Positions 1 through 12,328 of a DNA stretch of 23,747 bases are shown piece after piece. The position numbers were made by a program, and so were the translations under genes. This DNA is from Zygnema circumcarinatum (Eukaryota > Streptophyta > Zygnematophyceae > Zygnematales > Zygnemataceae), in the NCBI GenBank assembly GCA_037447605.1, contig CM074813.1:752049-775795 (forward strand), given 5' to 3'. A model generated the notes under the pieces. It did not search any database. It was not told the DNA's origin and saw only the letters and a program-made list of their open reading frames with translations. Position 1 is the stretch's first letter. Each line of letters starts with the position of its first letter.

Positions 1-31
<31 letters not shown>
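1..31. other. Homopolymer G run at window start
   Basis: Thirty-one consecutive G bases open the window and then stop abruptly at ordinary sequence. This may be a contig-edge or sequencing artefact, or a true poly-G tract. Poly-G or poly-C runs also occur inside the window (for example about 23512-23524) but are shorter. Nothing functional can be assigned. Confidence 0.8.
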
Positions 32-32
32 C

Positions 33-127
33 TGCTTCTTGTTCTTTTGTTGCTGCAAATAATTCCTTTTGGCTCTGCGGAGCTCAACTCGTTCTCTATT
101 GGATGATGAAGTCGGTGAAAATGTCAT
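33..127 (-). CDS. Possible 5' exon of an unrecognised gene leaving the window
   Basis: Reading the minus strand from an ATG at 127 gives an open frame of about 32 codons, still open at the poly-G run. It starts MTFSPTSSSNRERVELRRAK and continues with a basic, Gln-rich stretch (NYLQQQKNKK). The amino-acid flow (Ser/Thr-rich start, then Arg/Lys/Gln-rich) looks like the N-terminus of a nuclear or basic protein, but no family is recognised and the frame is short enough to be chance. Upstream on this strand lies the CATG-rich block at 145-310, which would be its promoter or 5' UTR. No splice site or stop is seen before the window edge. Confidence is low. Confidence 0.25.
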
Positions 128-144
128 GTGTTGTGTTTGAACCC

Positions 145-310
145 ATCATGCGGCGGCGAGGCCCATCATGGCCATCATGCCATGAATGGCCATGGCCATG
201 CATGCCACAAAGTTGTGCACAGCCAATCTAGCACATGCAAAGTCGCCACATTGTTCCGCGCCCAGAGGTGTTGTGGAGCCTAGAGGCATGCTTTCATGCT
301 CGCATGCATG
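145..310. repeat. CATG-rich cluster with RY-like motifs
   Basis: The tetranucleotide CATG occurs many times in this short stretch, including ATGGCCATGGCCATGCATG and GCATGCATGG. CATGCATG is the RY/Sph element recognised by plant B3-domain factors; binding here is inference. Similar clusters occur at about 3478-3606, 4796-4843, 8611-8685 and 8958-8985, all outside the coding exons and mostly near gene ends. Confidence 0.5.
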
Positions 311-867
311 GCTCCGCCCAACGATTCTGGCGAGGTTGAGGGCCACACTCCATGGACGGCCCAGTTTTAAATCTAGTTTTACTCTTTTTCACCATTGAAT
401 TTTTCCTCGACATGTCTACATGGTGGATTCGAAGGACTGCGTGTCGAGCAATGGATGGGTTTCTACGCTGAAAAAAGCAGACCCTAAAAACCCTAAAAAC
501 CCTGAAATCCCTGGGCAGTTCATTTCACAAATTTTCGTTCTATGTAAGAACTGGAACCAAAATTGGAGTCACACGCGTCCACCAGTCAATGCAAACGGAA
601 CAAACGGGTCACATGTGGGAGGCTCACAGGCGTTCCCTGCAACCCCACTCGTGTAACGCAACTGCTTACATGGAACAGGGAGGGCCGCTTAGCCCTTGCA
701 ATGGCGGAATGGAAGGTTTGCCCTAAAACGAGGAAACCCTAAATCAGAGCTCTGAGAGGGCGCCACGTGGCCGCAGCTTAAGCAGTAGGGGAGCGCTCGG
801 TCCCTAGGAAACCTAAACACTTTCTGCCTCAGCTCTCCCTCTCCTCCGCGAGGGGCCGCGCGGCAGC
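311..867. promoter_or_regulatory. Upstream region and 5' UTR of TRAPPC5 with teloboxes
   Basis: No coding exon is seen here. Telobox-like repeats (AAACCCTAA family) occur at about 482-505 (CCCTAAAAACCCTAAAAACC) and at 721-745 (CCCTAAAACG..AAACCCTAAAT). Such motifs are common near the start sites of plant housekeeping genes and are bound by telomere-repeat-binding (TRB) proteins. The last 40 bases before the TRAPPC5 ATG are pyrimidine-rich (CTCTCCCTCTCCTCC), consistent with a plant Y-patch or leader. No TATA box is evident. Confidence 0.5.
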
Positions 868-949
868 ATGATGATGGTCACGACGCCTCGAAGCCGGCAG
901 CTGCTCAACATCGTGGATCGGCCCCTCGGGAAGGGCAGAGCAGAGGTGT

Positions 950-999
<50 letters not shown>

Positions 1000-2988
1000 C
1001 CTGCCCCTGCTCCCAACCCCTCCCCCCTCCGACTCCCCCTCCCCCTCCCCCTCCCTCTCTTCGCGCTTTTCTCTCCCTCCCTCTTGAAGCCATGGACAAT
1101 GTATTGCAATCCGCTCGAGCGTATGCGCCTGTCTGGGCAGAATTCTTCGTTCATTGGACGACAACTTGACCGAAATGGTTTGACCCGGAATAGTTTCCTG
1201 AGCGTTAATATCGCGAAAACGAGTGTTGATTAATGTTCATTTTAGACAGAACACACATTTGCAAATGTGAATTTCACATGAAGTCTGCTTTGCAGGTCAG
1301 CCTGAGCGCCTTCTCTTTCCTCTTCTCCGAAGCGGTGCAGTACAGCCAGACGAAGGTCAACAACATTACTGAACTCGAGCGCAGGTGAGAGCAGCCGCTG
1401 TTCTCTCTCTCTCTGGGAGAGGGGGGTGGGGGGGAGGGGGAGCGAGAGGCGGGAGGGCGGCAGGTGAGCAGGGGCAGAAAGAGAGGAAAGGGAGAGGTGG
1501 CGGGGGAAGGAGATAGGAGGAGAAGGAAATGGGGACGGGATGGAAGCAGAGTGAGAGTTCAGGATTGAGGGAGATAGAGAAGGAAGGGTGAGCTGATGTT
1601 TGAAATCTATAATGCCCCCTTTTCCTTATTTACTGGAGGATATATTTGGAGCAGGCTGGAAGACTTGGGCTATGGAGTCGGCTTGAGGATGTTGGAGCTA
1701 CTCGTGCATCGAGAGAAGGTGGAATTCCTTATCTTTGTCATTCTTATCCTCAAATTTCTTCTTCCAGACCTACCAATGTAAAGAAGGAGAAGGGATCTCT
1801 TTTTTTATCATCACGTTTTGATCTCTCTCCTTCACACTACATTTCGCTGTCTAAGTGTAGCTTTTCTACCCATCCTAAGATGGATAGTCCTCTTTTTTAT
1901 TCTTTGTTGCGAAGATTAATCTGTGTCCTCCAAATGTTGGATGCTGCAGGGCAATAGGAGGGAGACGCGGTTGATTGGCATTTTGTCTTTTGTACATAGC
2001 ACTGTGTGGAAGTCTCTGTTTGGGAAGGTGAGGCTGCATTCCTTCTTCATGGCTGTCAACCTGTCCATTTTCTTGAACATTTCAAAGAGATTGTTAAAGG
2101 AAGGGTTTTGAACGTTTCATTTGCATGGCCTTCATCCTTCCCTGCAGGTGGCGGATTCATTAGAGAAGAGCACAGAGCATGAAGATGAGTACATGATTAG
2201 CGAAAGGGAACTCCTCGTTAACAAGTGAGAAAAGAGATTCGTTTCACCCATCCTGCAATGATTATTCTTCTTTTGTTTCTGCAACAGTAGCTGCTCTAAA
2301 GAGACTTCTTTCCTTTAAATGTTTAAATCAAAAGGTCGTTGCAGATTGAGGATTCTTCAGGGAAATAAGTTCGACCTGTATAGCGTTTGACCTCTTCGTT
2401 TGCATGTTTTAGGTTTATTTCAGTGCCTAAAGACATGGGCAGCTTCAACTGCGGAGCGTTTGTTGCCGGCATAGTGAAGGTCAGAATCTGATCCCCCCTC
2501 CCTTCTGAGCCCATGCATCATGCACGGTTGCAATTGAAATGTTCCTTTCCTATTTTTCTGTCTTTGTTTTTGTTTACTTACTTTTGACAAGAGATGTTTC
2601 CGAATTCAGGGCGTGTTGGACAGCGCGGGCTTCCCCGCGCGAGTGACGGCACACTATGTGGCGGTGGAGGGCCAGCATCGCCCACGAACTACAATTCTCA
2701 TTAAATTCACAGCAGAGGTGCCAACCCTAAATTCTCAGAGCTAAGATGTTTCCTTTGCGTGAAATGTGAACAGTGCAAGTTCCTGTTGCAGGGCATCTCT
2801 CTTCCTCTCTCTCTCTTTATTTCTCTCTCTCTCTCTCGCTCTCTCGCCACTCAGTTCTTCTCACACATACACACGCACATGTTTCTTAGTACGGTTGTGT
2901 AGACAGTGGCATACTTTTTTCATACTAATAGGACGAAAAAGTTGCGAACTGTATGCAGGTCTTGGCGAGGGAAGCTCGTCTCGGCTGA
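868..2988 (+). CDS. TRAPPC5: TRAPP complex subunit 5 (Trs31-like), 8 exons, complete
   Basis: This is a core subunit of the TRAPP tethering complexes (Bet3/Trs31/Trs33 family). TRAPP activates Rab1/Ypt1-type GTPases and tethers vesicles at the ER-Golgi and Golgi. Exons: 868-945, 1296-1384, 1655-1718, 1950-2027, 2148-2224, 2413-2479, 2610-2717, 2959-2988 (stop TGA 2986-2988). All introns are GT-AG (120-350 nt) and the phases join without error to 196 residues, the usual family length. Diagnostic segments are NIVDRPLGKG, SLSAFSFLFSEAVQYSQ, GILSFVHSTVWKSLFGK, EHEDEYMI, DMGSFNCGAFVAGIV and the C-terminal LAREARLG. Exon 7 carries DSAGFPARVTAHYVAVEG. Three ATG codons stand in a row at the start and the first was taken. 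A long CT microsatellite begins five bases into intron 1. The gene converges on the dCMP deaminase gene. Confidence 0.95.
951..996. repeat. (CT)n microsatellite just inside TRAPPC5 intron 1
   Basis: About 23 uninterrupted CT units start five bases after the exon 1 donor (GAG|GTGTGCTCTCT). They are followed by a C-rich stretch, CCCCTCCCCCTCCGACTCCC. Because it sits in the intron on the sense strand, the tract would be transcribed as polypyrimidine RNA. Confidence 0.9.
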
Positions 2989-3477
2989 AGAGGCCTCCGC
3001 GGACAGGACAACGTTTGGAGCATTCTCACTCTTCGCCCTCAGCCCCGCCCCCCCCCTCTCTCTCGCCTCTCCCTCCCTCTGGGAACATAAGAAGGGGCCA
3101 GTGCTCGATGGGGGCCCGCACTGATATTTGGAATCATCGATGTGGACAGTGTGACAGTACACACGTTCACAGTATTGCCTTCCCTTCCTCCTCCCTCTCC
3201 TCTATTGCTACCCACCGCCTCGCCCTCTCCCACCCCCCCCCCCCTCTCTCACATCCCCTCTCTCACACCCTCTCTCTCTCACACCCTCTTTCTCACACCC
3301 TCTTCCTCTCCCACCCGCACCCTCTCCCCTCCCGCCTCCGTGTACAAGTAGGATGTACAGAGCGTAGTTAGCAAAGACTTCAACGCATGGTAGGGTCCTT
3401 AGCCCCCCCCCTTTTTTTTTTGGAATGTAAATTGCGATTCATAACTGAAGCGGAAACAGTTCATAGTTGACAGCGAT
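2989..3477. other. TRAPPC5 3' flank, CT-rich low complexity
   Basis: No gene is supported. The stretch after the TRAPPC5 stop is dominated by C/T-rich low-complexity DNA, for example repeated CTCTCTCACACC units at about 3243-3310. The 3' UTR and polyadenylation site of TRAPPC5 must lie here. No clear AATAAA was identified. Open frames here are Ser/Pro/Leu-rich translations of the simple repeats. Confidence 0.6.
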
Positions 3478-3606
3478 GCATGTGATGGCATGATGTCCGC
3501 CTGTAAAACTGCCACATGCCATGGCTCGGTGCCATGGATGCATGCATGCATGACCTCAGCTTCTCGTGGTGCTTGCCAACGACATGGCATGGCATGGCAT
3601 GGCACG
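3478..3606. repeat. CATG cluster (CATGGATGCATGCATGCATG; GGCAT repeats)
   Basis: The cluster contains CATGCCATGG, a run of ATGCATGCATGCATG and a (GGCAT)n run at about 3583-3604. It is followed within 50-160 bases by telobox-like TTTTAGGGTTTTTAGGGG (about 3649-3666) and TTTTAGGGTTTTAGG (about 3746-3760). The same pairing of CATG cluster and telobox recurs at 8611-8762. Confidence 0.55.
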
Positions 3607-3837
3607 ACATTGGACAAAAAGGCACGTGTGTGGTCGGGTCAGGGTACTTTTAGGGTTTTTAGGGGTTTGGGTTTAAGAGGAGGCCGATAGGTGCACAAGC
3701 CAGGTCTGCAGCACCCGCCAATCAGAAGCCGAGGGTTTTTTGGACTTTTAGGGTTTTAGGTTGCGCCTGTCGGCAGGCCCGGCCGACCACTCGTCTCCTC
3801 CCGGCGCTCGATCGAGCCTGAACCCTTCCCTTCCGGC

Positions 3838-3849
3838 GCTGACGTCAGC
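3838..3849. promoter_or_regulatory. Perfect 12-bp palindrome containing TGACGTCA
   Basis: GCTGACGTCAGC is a perfect palindrome that includes the bZIP/CRE core TGACGTCA. It lies in the GC-rich stretch before the minisatellite, in the 3'-3' intergenic region between two convergent genes. A regulatory role is uncertain and chance occurrence is possible. Confidence 0.3.
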
Positions 3850-4030
3850 CCGAGGGTTGAGAGTGTCGAGCGCAGGGCGAGGGTTTAGGGTTGTCACGAC
3901 ACGGAGTGCGCGCGCGGACCGGACCAGGTGCTGCCAACAGAGGCGTGTCGGTGGGACCGTCCAATTAAGCCACTCTGGCGCCTCGAATTGGCTGCCGACC
4001 ACAGGGACATCGGAGGGACCACCATCTTGA

Positions 4031-4698
4031 CCGCACTTGACCGCACTTGCCGCACTTCCCGCACTTGCCCGCGCTTGACCGCACTTGCCGCACTTGCCGC
4101 ACTTGACCGCACTTGACCGCACTTGACCGCACTTGACCGCGCTTGACCGCGCTTGACCGCACTTGACCGCACTTGACCTCGCTTGACCGCGCTTGACCGC
4201 ACTAGACCGCACTTGCCGCACTTGACCGCACGTCCGCACTCGCCGCACTTGCCGCACTTGCCGCACTTGACCGCACTTGACCGCACTTGACCGTGCTTGA
4301 CCGCGCTTGACCGCACTAGACCGCACTTGCCGCACTTGACCGCACGTCCGCACTTGCCGCACTTGCCGCACTTGCCGCACTTGACCGCACTTGACCGCAC
4401 TTGACCGCACTTGACCGTGCTTGACCGCGCTTGACCGCACTAGACCGCACTTGCCGCACTTGACCGCACGTCCGCACTTGCCGCACTTGCCGCACTTGCC
4501 GCACTTGACCGCACGTCCGCACTTGCCGCACTTGCCGCACTTGCCGCACTTGCCGCACTTGCCGCACTTGCCGCACTTGCCGCACTTGCCGCACTTGCCG
4601 CACTTGCCGCACTTGCCGCACTTGCCGCACTTGCCGCACTTGCCGCACTTGCCGCACTTGCCGCACTTGCCGCACTTGCCGCACTTGACCGCACTTGA
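4031..4698. repeat. CCGCACTTG(A) minisatellite with higher-order structure
   Basis: This tandem array is built from two unit lengths, 9 bp (CCGCACTTG) and 10 bp (CCGCACTTGA), with variants such as CCGCGCTTGA, CCGTGCTTGA, CCGCACTAGA and CCGCACGT. Two variant markers recur together: CACTAGACC at about 4200, 4314 and 4438, and CGTCCG at 4231, 4345 and 4469. This gives higher-order periods of 114 and then 124 bp, which differ by exactly one 10-bp unit. A further CGTCCG lies at 4514. The right end, 4517-4687, is 19 perfect copies of the 9-mer. Because 9 is divisible by 3 the array is open in all frames; the long minus-strand translation across it (CGK, RQV or AAS repeats) is most likely an artefact. 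Confidence 0.92.
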
Positions 4699-4941
4699 GC
4701 GGCTTGACTGCGGCCCAGTTGGACGATTGGACGGCGCAAGACGTTTAACTGCGCATGGACCTGCTCCCCCTTCCGCATTCTGGCGGTGCGGGGCGGCATG
4801 CATGCATGTATCCATGCATGGATGGGTTGCATGCGTGCATGCGCGCTATTGTTCGGAGACAGAGCGAAGGTTTGACAATGGCATATTTAAACCGCGGTGC
4901 CATGTGGCCATGTGGCCATGTTACAAAGCAGAGGTGAGTTG
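4699..4941. other. Intergenic, 3' of dCMP deaminase; CATG cluster 4796-4843
   Basis: No gene is supported. The stretch contains CATGCATGCATGTATCCATG and further CATG units at 4796-4843, then CATGTGGCCATGTGGCCATG at about 4900-4920. It includes the presumed 3' UTR of the minus-strand deaminase gene, whose stop is at 4944-4942. Confidence 0.6.
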
Positions 4942-7996
<3,055 letters not shown>

Positions 7997-8390
7997 GGCG
8001 AAATAGCTCTCTCTCTCTCGCTCTCTCCCTCTCTCACTCTGTTCCTCCCTCTCTCGCGTCCCCTCCCTCTGTCCCTCTCTCTCTCTGTCTCCCTCTTCCC
8101 CTTCCCTCCCTGCCACTCTTCCTTTCTCTCGCTCTTCTGCGCAGCGCTCTCTCGTTCTCTCTCTCTCACTCTCTCTCCGTCACACCCCGGTGCTTACGTT
8201 GTACAGCGCGCTGCTGGGGGATGGAGAGAGGGGAGAGAGAGGGAGAAGAGCAGAGAGGGCGGGAAGACGCGTTCGAGTTCAAATTTGAATGGCGGAACCC
8301 TAAAATGCCCTCTGCGCTGCCCGCCCGACCATGGCTCCCAGAACATGAAGATGATGATGATGATGATGGTGTTGCAACTTGTGTCGGCTC

Positions 8391-8411
8391 ACAACAACAA
8401 GTTGTTGTTGT
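8391..8411. repeat. Inverted repeat ACAACAACAA-G-TTGTTGTTGT
   Basis: Two perfect 10-bp arms are separated by a single G. The repeat lies about 400 bp upstream of the DCTD start codon, just after an ATG trinucleotide run. It is probably a trinucleotide-repeat by-product (CAA next to GTT) but could form a hairpin or cruciform. Confidence 0.7.
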
Positions 8412-8610
8412 AAGAGCGGAGGTGCACACACAAGCACACAACGACATGGGTTTTTAGGGTTTCTCGCTGCACTCTTCTGAGCCTGTCTAGAACAGCTTGG
8501 AACAACAACATTGGCGGCATTTGTGCCTTCACTCTCCACTCCCTTTATTCGATGGAAGGTTTTGACTGCGCATGATGATGCGTCAACAAGAGAGAAATTC
8601 CCTCCCTTGC

Positions 8611-8762
8611 GGCATGGCAGTCATAGCATGGGCACTGCGACAACACATGCATGCATGCAGGCACGCATGCATGCATGCATGTCATGGCACTTACGGCTCA
8701 CATCGTCGGCGGTGGGCCCCGCAAACACCCACAAAATTTTAGAGGTTTTTAGGGTTTTAGGA
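8611..8762. repeat. CATG/RY cluster followed by telobox
   Basis: The stretch contains GGCATGGCAG, ACATGCATGCATGCAGG and a long CATGCATGCATGCATG run, then TTTTTAGGGTTTTAGG about 60-75 bases later. The arrangement resembles 3478-3765 on the other side of DCTD. Confidence 0.55.
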
Positions 8763-9867
8763 TTTCTAGCTTTGATTTTGATGACATCGCTGACAGAGCA
8801 CTTCGGTCCACTGAACGCATCTACTTTTTAGGGCTTTAAGAAGGGCCCAATTCATTTCCTGAACGCTGAACTCATGCGCAACATCTGCCCAATGCAGCCA
8901 GTTTCGTGCCTTCACATCTTGGTCTGTGGCCATCACTGGAGGAGTCATGCTCGTGCTTCATGCCATGCCATGCCATGCCATGCCGTACAGCCAATAGCAC
9001 TGGACAACATATTAAGGATGCGACTCTGTCAAGCTAATAATGCACTGCACGCGAGGGGGAATGCTCCCTCTCCCTCTCCCTCTCCCTCTCCCTCTCCCTC
9101 TCCGCCAACTGCCTCTACTGTTCGCCATGTAAGGAGAGCCTTCAGAAGACTCCCTTTCTCCCCACGCTTAGCAGCGCCTCCCTCCCTCCTCCAATCCTTG
9201 CAAAGGCACAATCCACTTTTTGAAGAAATTAACACTATTCCAATTCATGCGAGTAAGAAAATTTGCAGTCAAACAGGAAGCAATGGAGGGCAGAGGAATA
9301 AGTCAAAAATGAAAGGGGGAGAGCTCTCATTTCGCCTCTCCTATTCGTAAATTGACCGCAAAAGGAAAAAAAGAAGATGAAGAATTTCCACCACCAATCG
9401 ATTCGTGAAAAACTCCAAAGTCCGGTCATATCCCCCGAACCGAGCACTCAAGGAGGAGGAGAGTGGGAGGGCGGGAGAGGGGAGAGAGTGGGAGAGGGGG
9501 GTGGGAGAAAGAGAGAGGGAGGGAGACGGAGAGGGGAAGAGGGAGACGAGAAGGAGAGGCAGAGAGAGGGGAAGTGGGAGAAGTGGGCGAGGGACGGGGA
9601 AGGGGAGAGAGCGAGGGAGGGGAGAGGAAGAGTAATCGTCATACTCGTTCTGCAAAGAAGTGAGGGGATAGGGAAGGGTTGAAACTCTCCACTGCTTAAA
9701 GAGTTTCTTCTTATCAGATTTGCAAGCAGGTTTCTGAGAATTTTGCGGCAAGAAAAGAGCTGCTTGCAACCAGTACAGGAGGATTAGAGCGTTTAGGGTT
9801 TGAAGACTTATCTCTGAAAACAAAAATGAATGAATGAATGAATGAAGGAAGGAATAAATGTGAAAGC

Positions 9868-10370
9868 TTAGTTGAACACTTTCGAGAGGAGGACAAGTTT
9901 CAACATTTCCTGCTGCGAAGGTTCAACCCCCCATCCTTGAACTCGCTGCAAAGCTTCCTCCCGGATCAAGGCCTGCACAACAAGGCCGGGAAAAAATGAC
10001 TTAGAAAAAACAGTGCAAATATTAGCCATTAACAACTGTAATCAGAGGTAGTGAAAGCTTCTGCGAATCATCAACATTAATGGTCGAGCCTTGTACAGAT
10101 GCAGGTAATAAGGGAGCCTCAACACTCTTCCAAAAATGTGGAGTCCAATTCATATCGAAAAATATCGGAAATCAAACTGATTTTGGATGTTTTTACGACA
10201 TCCAATCTCAGTTGGATATCTGCAACTGAATAAAGACATCTTGAAGAGATTGAATACTATGATTCCGTAGCGGAGAACATAGACATAAGGCAAAGGCAAG
10301 TTAGTACGAAAAATCAAGCTAGTAAGAGAAACATTCGCAACAGAGAAAGAGAGAGAGGGAGAGAGAGAGA

Positions 10371-10430
<60 letters not shown>

Positions 10431-10804
10431 AAGAGAGAGAGAGACTAGTGATTCAAGTGAAGAATAGCCCGCTCCATCTCAGTCTGCCTTAGAATGAAAC
10501 CCCTAAATGTCACATTCTTGAGAGACAAACCAAATTTCTTCTCATAAAGTGCCTCCTATTTTGAAATAACAAAAATCAATAAAGGACAGGCCAGCACTGT
10601 AATCGCCAAACCTCAAAATATAGTTCAGAAAAATAGCAGCTTGTGTCAGAAAACTTTGCAAGGAACAGAGGGCCACATCAGTCGACGGTTTTGAGTGAGA
10701 AAGAGAAAGAGAGAGAGAGAGGGAGGGAGAGCGAGAGAGAGAGAGAGAGAGAGAGTGAGAGAGAGAGCTGACCTGGCCAACGGAGGCAGAGGTGTTCCAT
10801 CGGA
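9868..10804 (-). CDS. Exon-like segments of an unrecognised gene
   Basis: Several minus-strand segments read like exons, but a full chain could not be joined. The best is a terminal exon at 9972-9868 after TTGTGCAG. It encodes ALIREEALQRVQGWGVEP and 16 more residues ending SKVFN before TAA. A second segment, 10555 to about 10446, follows an AAAATAG acceptor and reads EALYEKKFGLSLKNVTFRGF and 16 more residues, but its only late donor (GTCTCT) is weak. A short segment at 10804-10773 (after CTGCAG, donor GTCAGC) reads RWNTSASVGQ and joins the second in phase 0. A further open stretch (10219 to about 10126) has a phase that does not fit. I recognise no family. The region lies between the WW-RRM gene and the DCTD spacer and also contains two GA microsatellites that would be intronic. 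Confidence 0.35.
10344..10443. repeat. (GA)n microsatellite
   Basis: GA repeat of about 100 bp with GGGA and GCGA interruptions. A second tract at about 10699-10768 lies next to the GTCAGC donor of the 10804-10773 exon candidate. Confidence 0.9.
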
Positions 10805-12328
10805 CTGCAGATGTGTGAACTTTTTAAGAAATATGGAAAATGTGCGGCCTTCAAGAGCAAGTTTAATTTTTGAAGAATCACTCAAACTTGATTGCCTTCT
10901 CTATTCTGAGCAACCTACCGACTGCCAAAGAAAAATTTCGACATAATTTGCTTTTACTTAATTTATCTACATATATTTTTCACTACCAATCGTTGAGCAG
11001 AAACATATATTATATAAAACACTAAACTGAACAATGACGGAAGTTTTTTAAAACCATAGAAATCTCTGATAAGCGCATCTATCCTGCAAACCCTAATTTT
11101 TTGCGTGTATCTAAAGTAAAGTTTCAATTGAACTGGAATTCCTTAGCCTTCAAAAAAAAATAAGAATGGAGATAGCATTATCTGCATATTAAAAAAGGGT
11201 GTGAAAATTTGTCTCCAAGGGAAGAGAAAAAAACATTTCGCAGACATTAGAAGCTGAGGTCAAGAAAAGATCGAAGTTGTGAACCCTAAAAGTTGCACCT
11301 ATGGTTATCAAAAAACTCATCAAACAACAATTTTTTTTAATTTAAAACAACTTACTGTTGAAAAGATTTCCTGGAACAAATTAGTGTGCAGAAAGAAATG
11401 GAAAATAAGATGTAATGTAATTTTTTTCAAAGCTTCTAATTCGCCAAACCAAACTAGACCACAAATTAGTTCAGAACGAGCGAAAAACGTCAATGAATGA
11501 CAGGAATTATCGACCTAAAAGATAAAACATAGAAATCCTGCAAGTTCCCTAAAGTGGAAATTAAAACTTGTGTCTGCTTCAATTAATTTGACATTAAAAT
11601 GTCCAAAAGGAGGCGAAAACGAAAGGGCTGCACTTCAAGCTATACACAGCCAGAGAAAATGAACTGAGCAATTAATTTCAAAGAGATCGAGAGAGAGAGA
11701 GAGCGCACATCCTCATAGAATTCAACACTGATGACCAAATATTGGGAGGGAGGGAGGGAGAGAGAGAGGGAGAGGGAGAGAGAGAGGGAGGGAGAGAGGG
11801 AGGGAGAGAGAGAGAGAGAGAGATTATCTGAGCTTCATATCCTAGATTCACAAATTAGTCAAAACCAACCGATCAGGAAATCAAAATTTTTAGATGCCCT
11901 CTCCCTCTCCCTCTCCCCCTCTCTCTCTCTCTCCCTCTCCTCTCCCTCTTCCTCTCCTCTCCCTCTCCCTCTCCCTCTCCCTCTCCAAGTCCTACATCGC
12001 AGATTCGTCGCATATCCTACTCCTCTAACTCTAAGCCTTCAATTGGAGCTCATTTACAAAGGAGCTCATTTAGAAGCCTAATCTCAAACCCTACCCACTC
12101 TCTCTCAACTTGCCGCAAGTTCAGTAGCCCAAACCAAAAGCCTATAGAACCTCACATTTCAGCAAATTTCCTCCCCCCCTTTTCCTTCCTACTTCTTCCT
12201 CCCTTTCGTCCCTTCATTCTTCCTTTTTCCCTTTCTTTCTCTCTCGCTAACGCTCTCTCCCTCCCTCCCTCTCCCTCTCCCTCTCCCTCTCCCTCTCCCT
12301 CTCCGTCTCTCCCCCTCTCTCGTTATCC
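10805..12328. other. Spacer downstream of the WW-RRM block, no convincing gene
   Basis: AT-rich from 10920 to 11680, with a possible 15-nt microexon on the minus strand at about 11388-11354 (TTCCAG acceptor, GTAAGT donor) that I could not place in a gene. GA/GGGA tracts lie at 11684-11703 and 11743-11822. Next come one copy of a 76-bp duplicated segment (11821-11896) and CTCCCT-rich DNA at 11896-11985 and 12240-12310. The 3' UTR of the WW-RRM gene must lie within about 12.3-11.8 kb. Confidence 0.45.
11821..11896. repeat. 76-bp direct duplication, copy A
   Basis: This segment, beginning AGATTATCTGAGCTTCATAT and ending TTTTTAGATG, recurs at 13029-13104 with only two or so differences near its right end (AATCAAAATTTTT versus AATCCAAAATTTT). 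Both copies are preceded by a GA/GGGA tract. Copy A lies about 430 bp past the WW-RRM stop codon. Confidence 0.9.

Larger units (their letters stand above)
7997..9867. other. Intergenic spacer upstream of DCTD
   Basis: No convincing gene. Contents from left to right: the DCTD leader, which is GA-rich in sense (8005-8190); an (ATG)n run at about 8345-8368; a hairpin-forming palindrome at 8391-8411; telobox-like TTTTTAGGGTTT at about 8450; a CATG cluster (8611-8685); TTTTTAGGGTTTTAGG at about 8746-8761; a (GCCAT)n run at about 8960-8985; a CTCCCT hexamer repeat at 9063-9103; a GGGAGA-rich tract (about 9450-9640); and an (AATG)n tetranucleotide repeat at 9824-9845. Open frames here are translations of these repeats. 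Confidence 0.6.

Noticed and set aside
868-1233. Single 121-codon ORF from the TRAPPC5 ATG
   Set aside because: After 26 real codons it reads through the intron 1 CT repeat as SLSLSL. Family homology resumes at 1296 after a TTTGCAG acceptor.
4031-4698. CRISPR-like array
   Set aside because: Units are 9-10 bp with no unique spacers, in a eukaryotic intron-bearing context.
3748-4815. 355-codon minus-strand open frame with CGKCGK repeats
   Set aside because: It is a read-through of a 9/10-bp minisatellite, open in several frames on both strands because the dominant unit is 9 bp. It has no domain and no codon pattern beyond the repeat.
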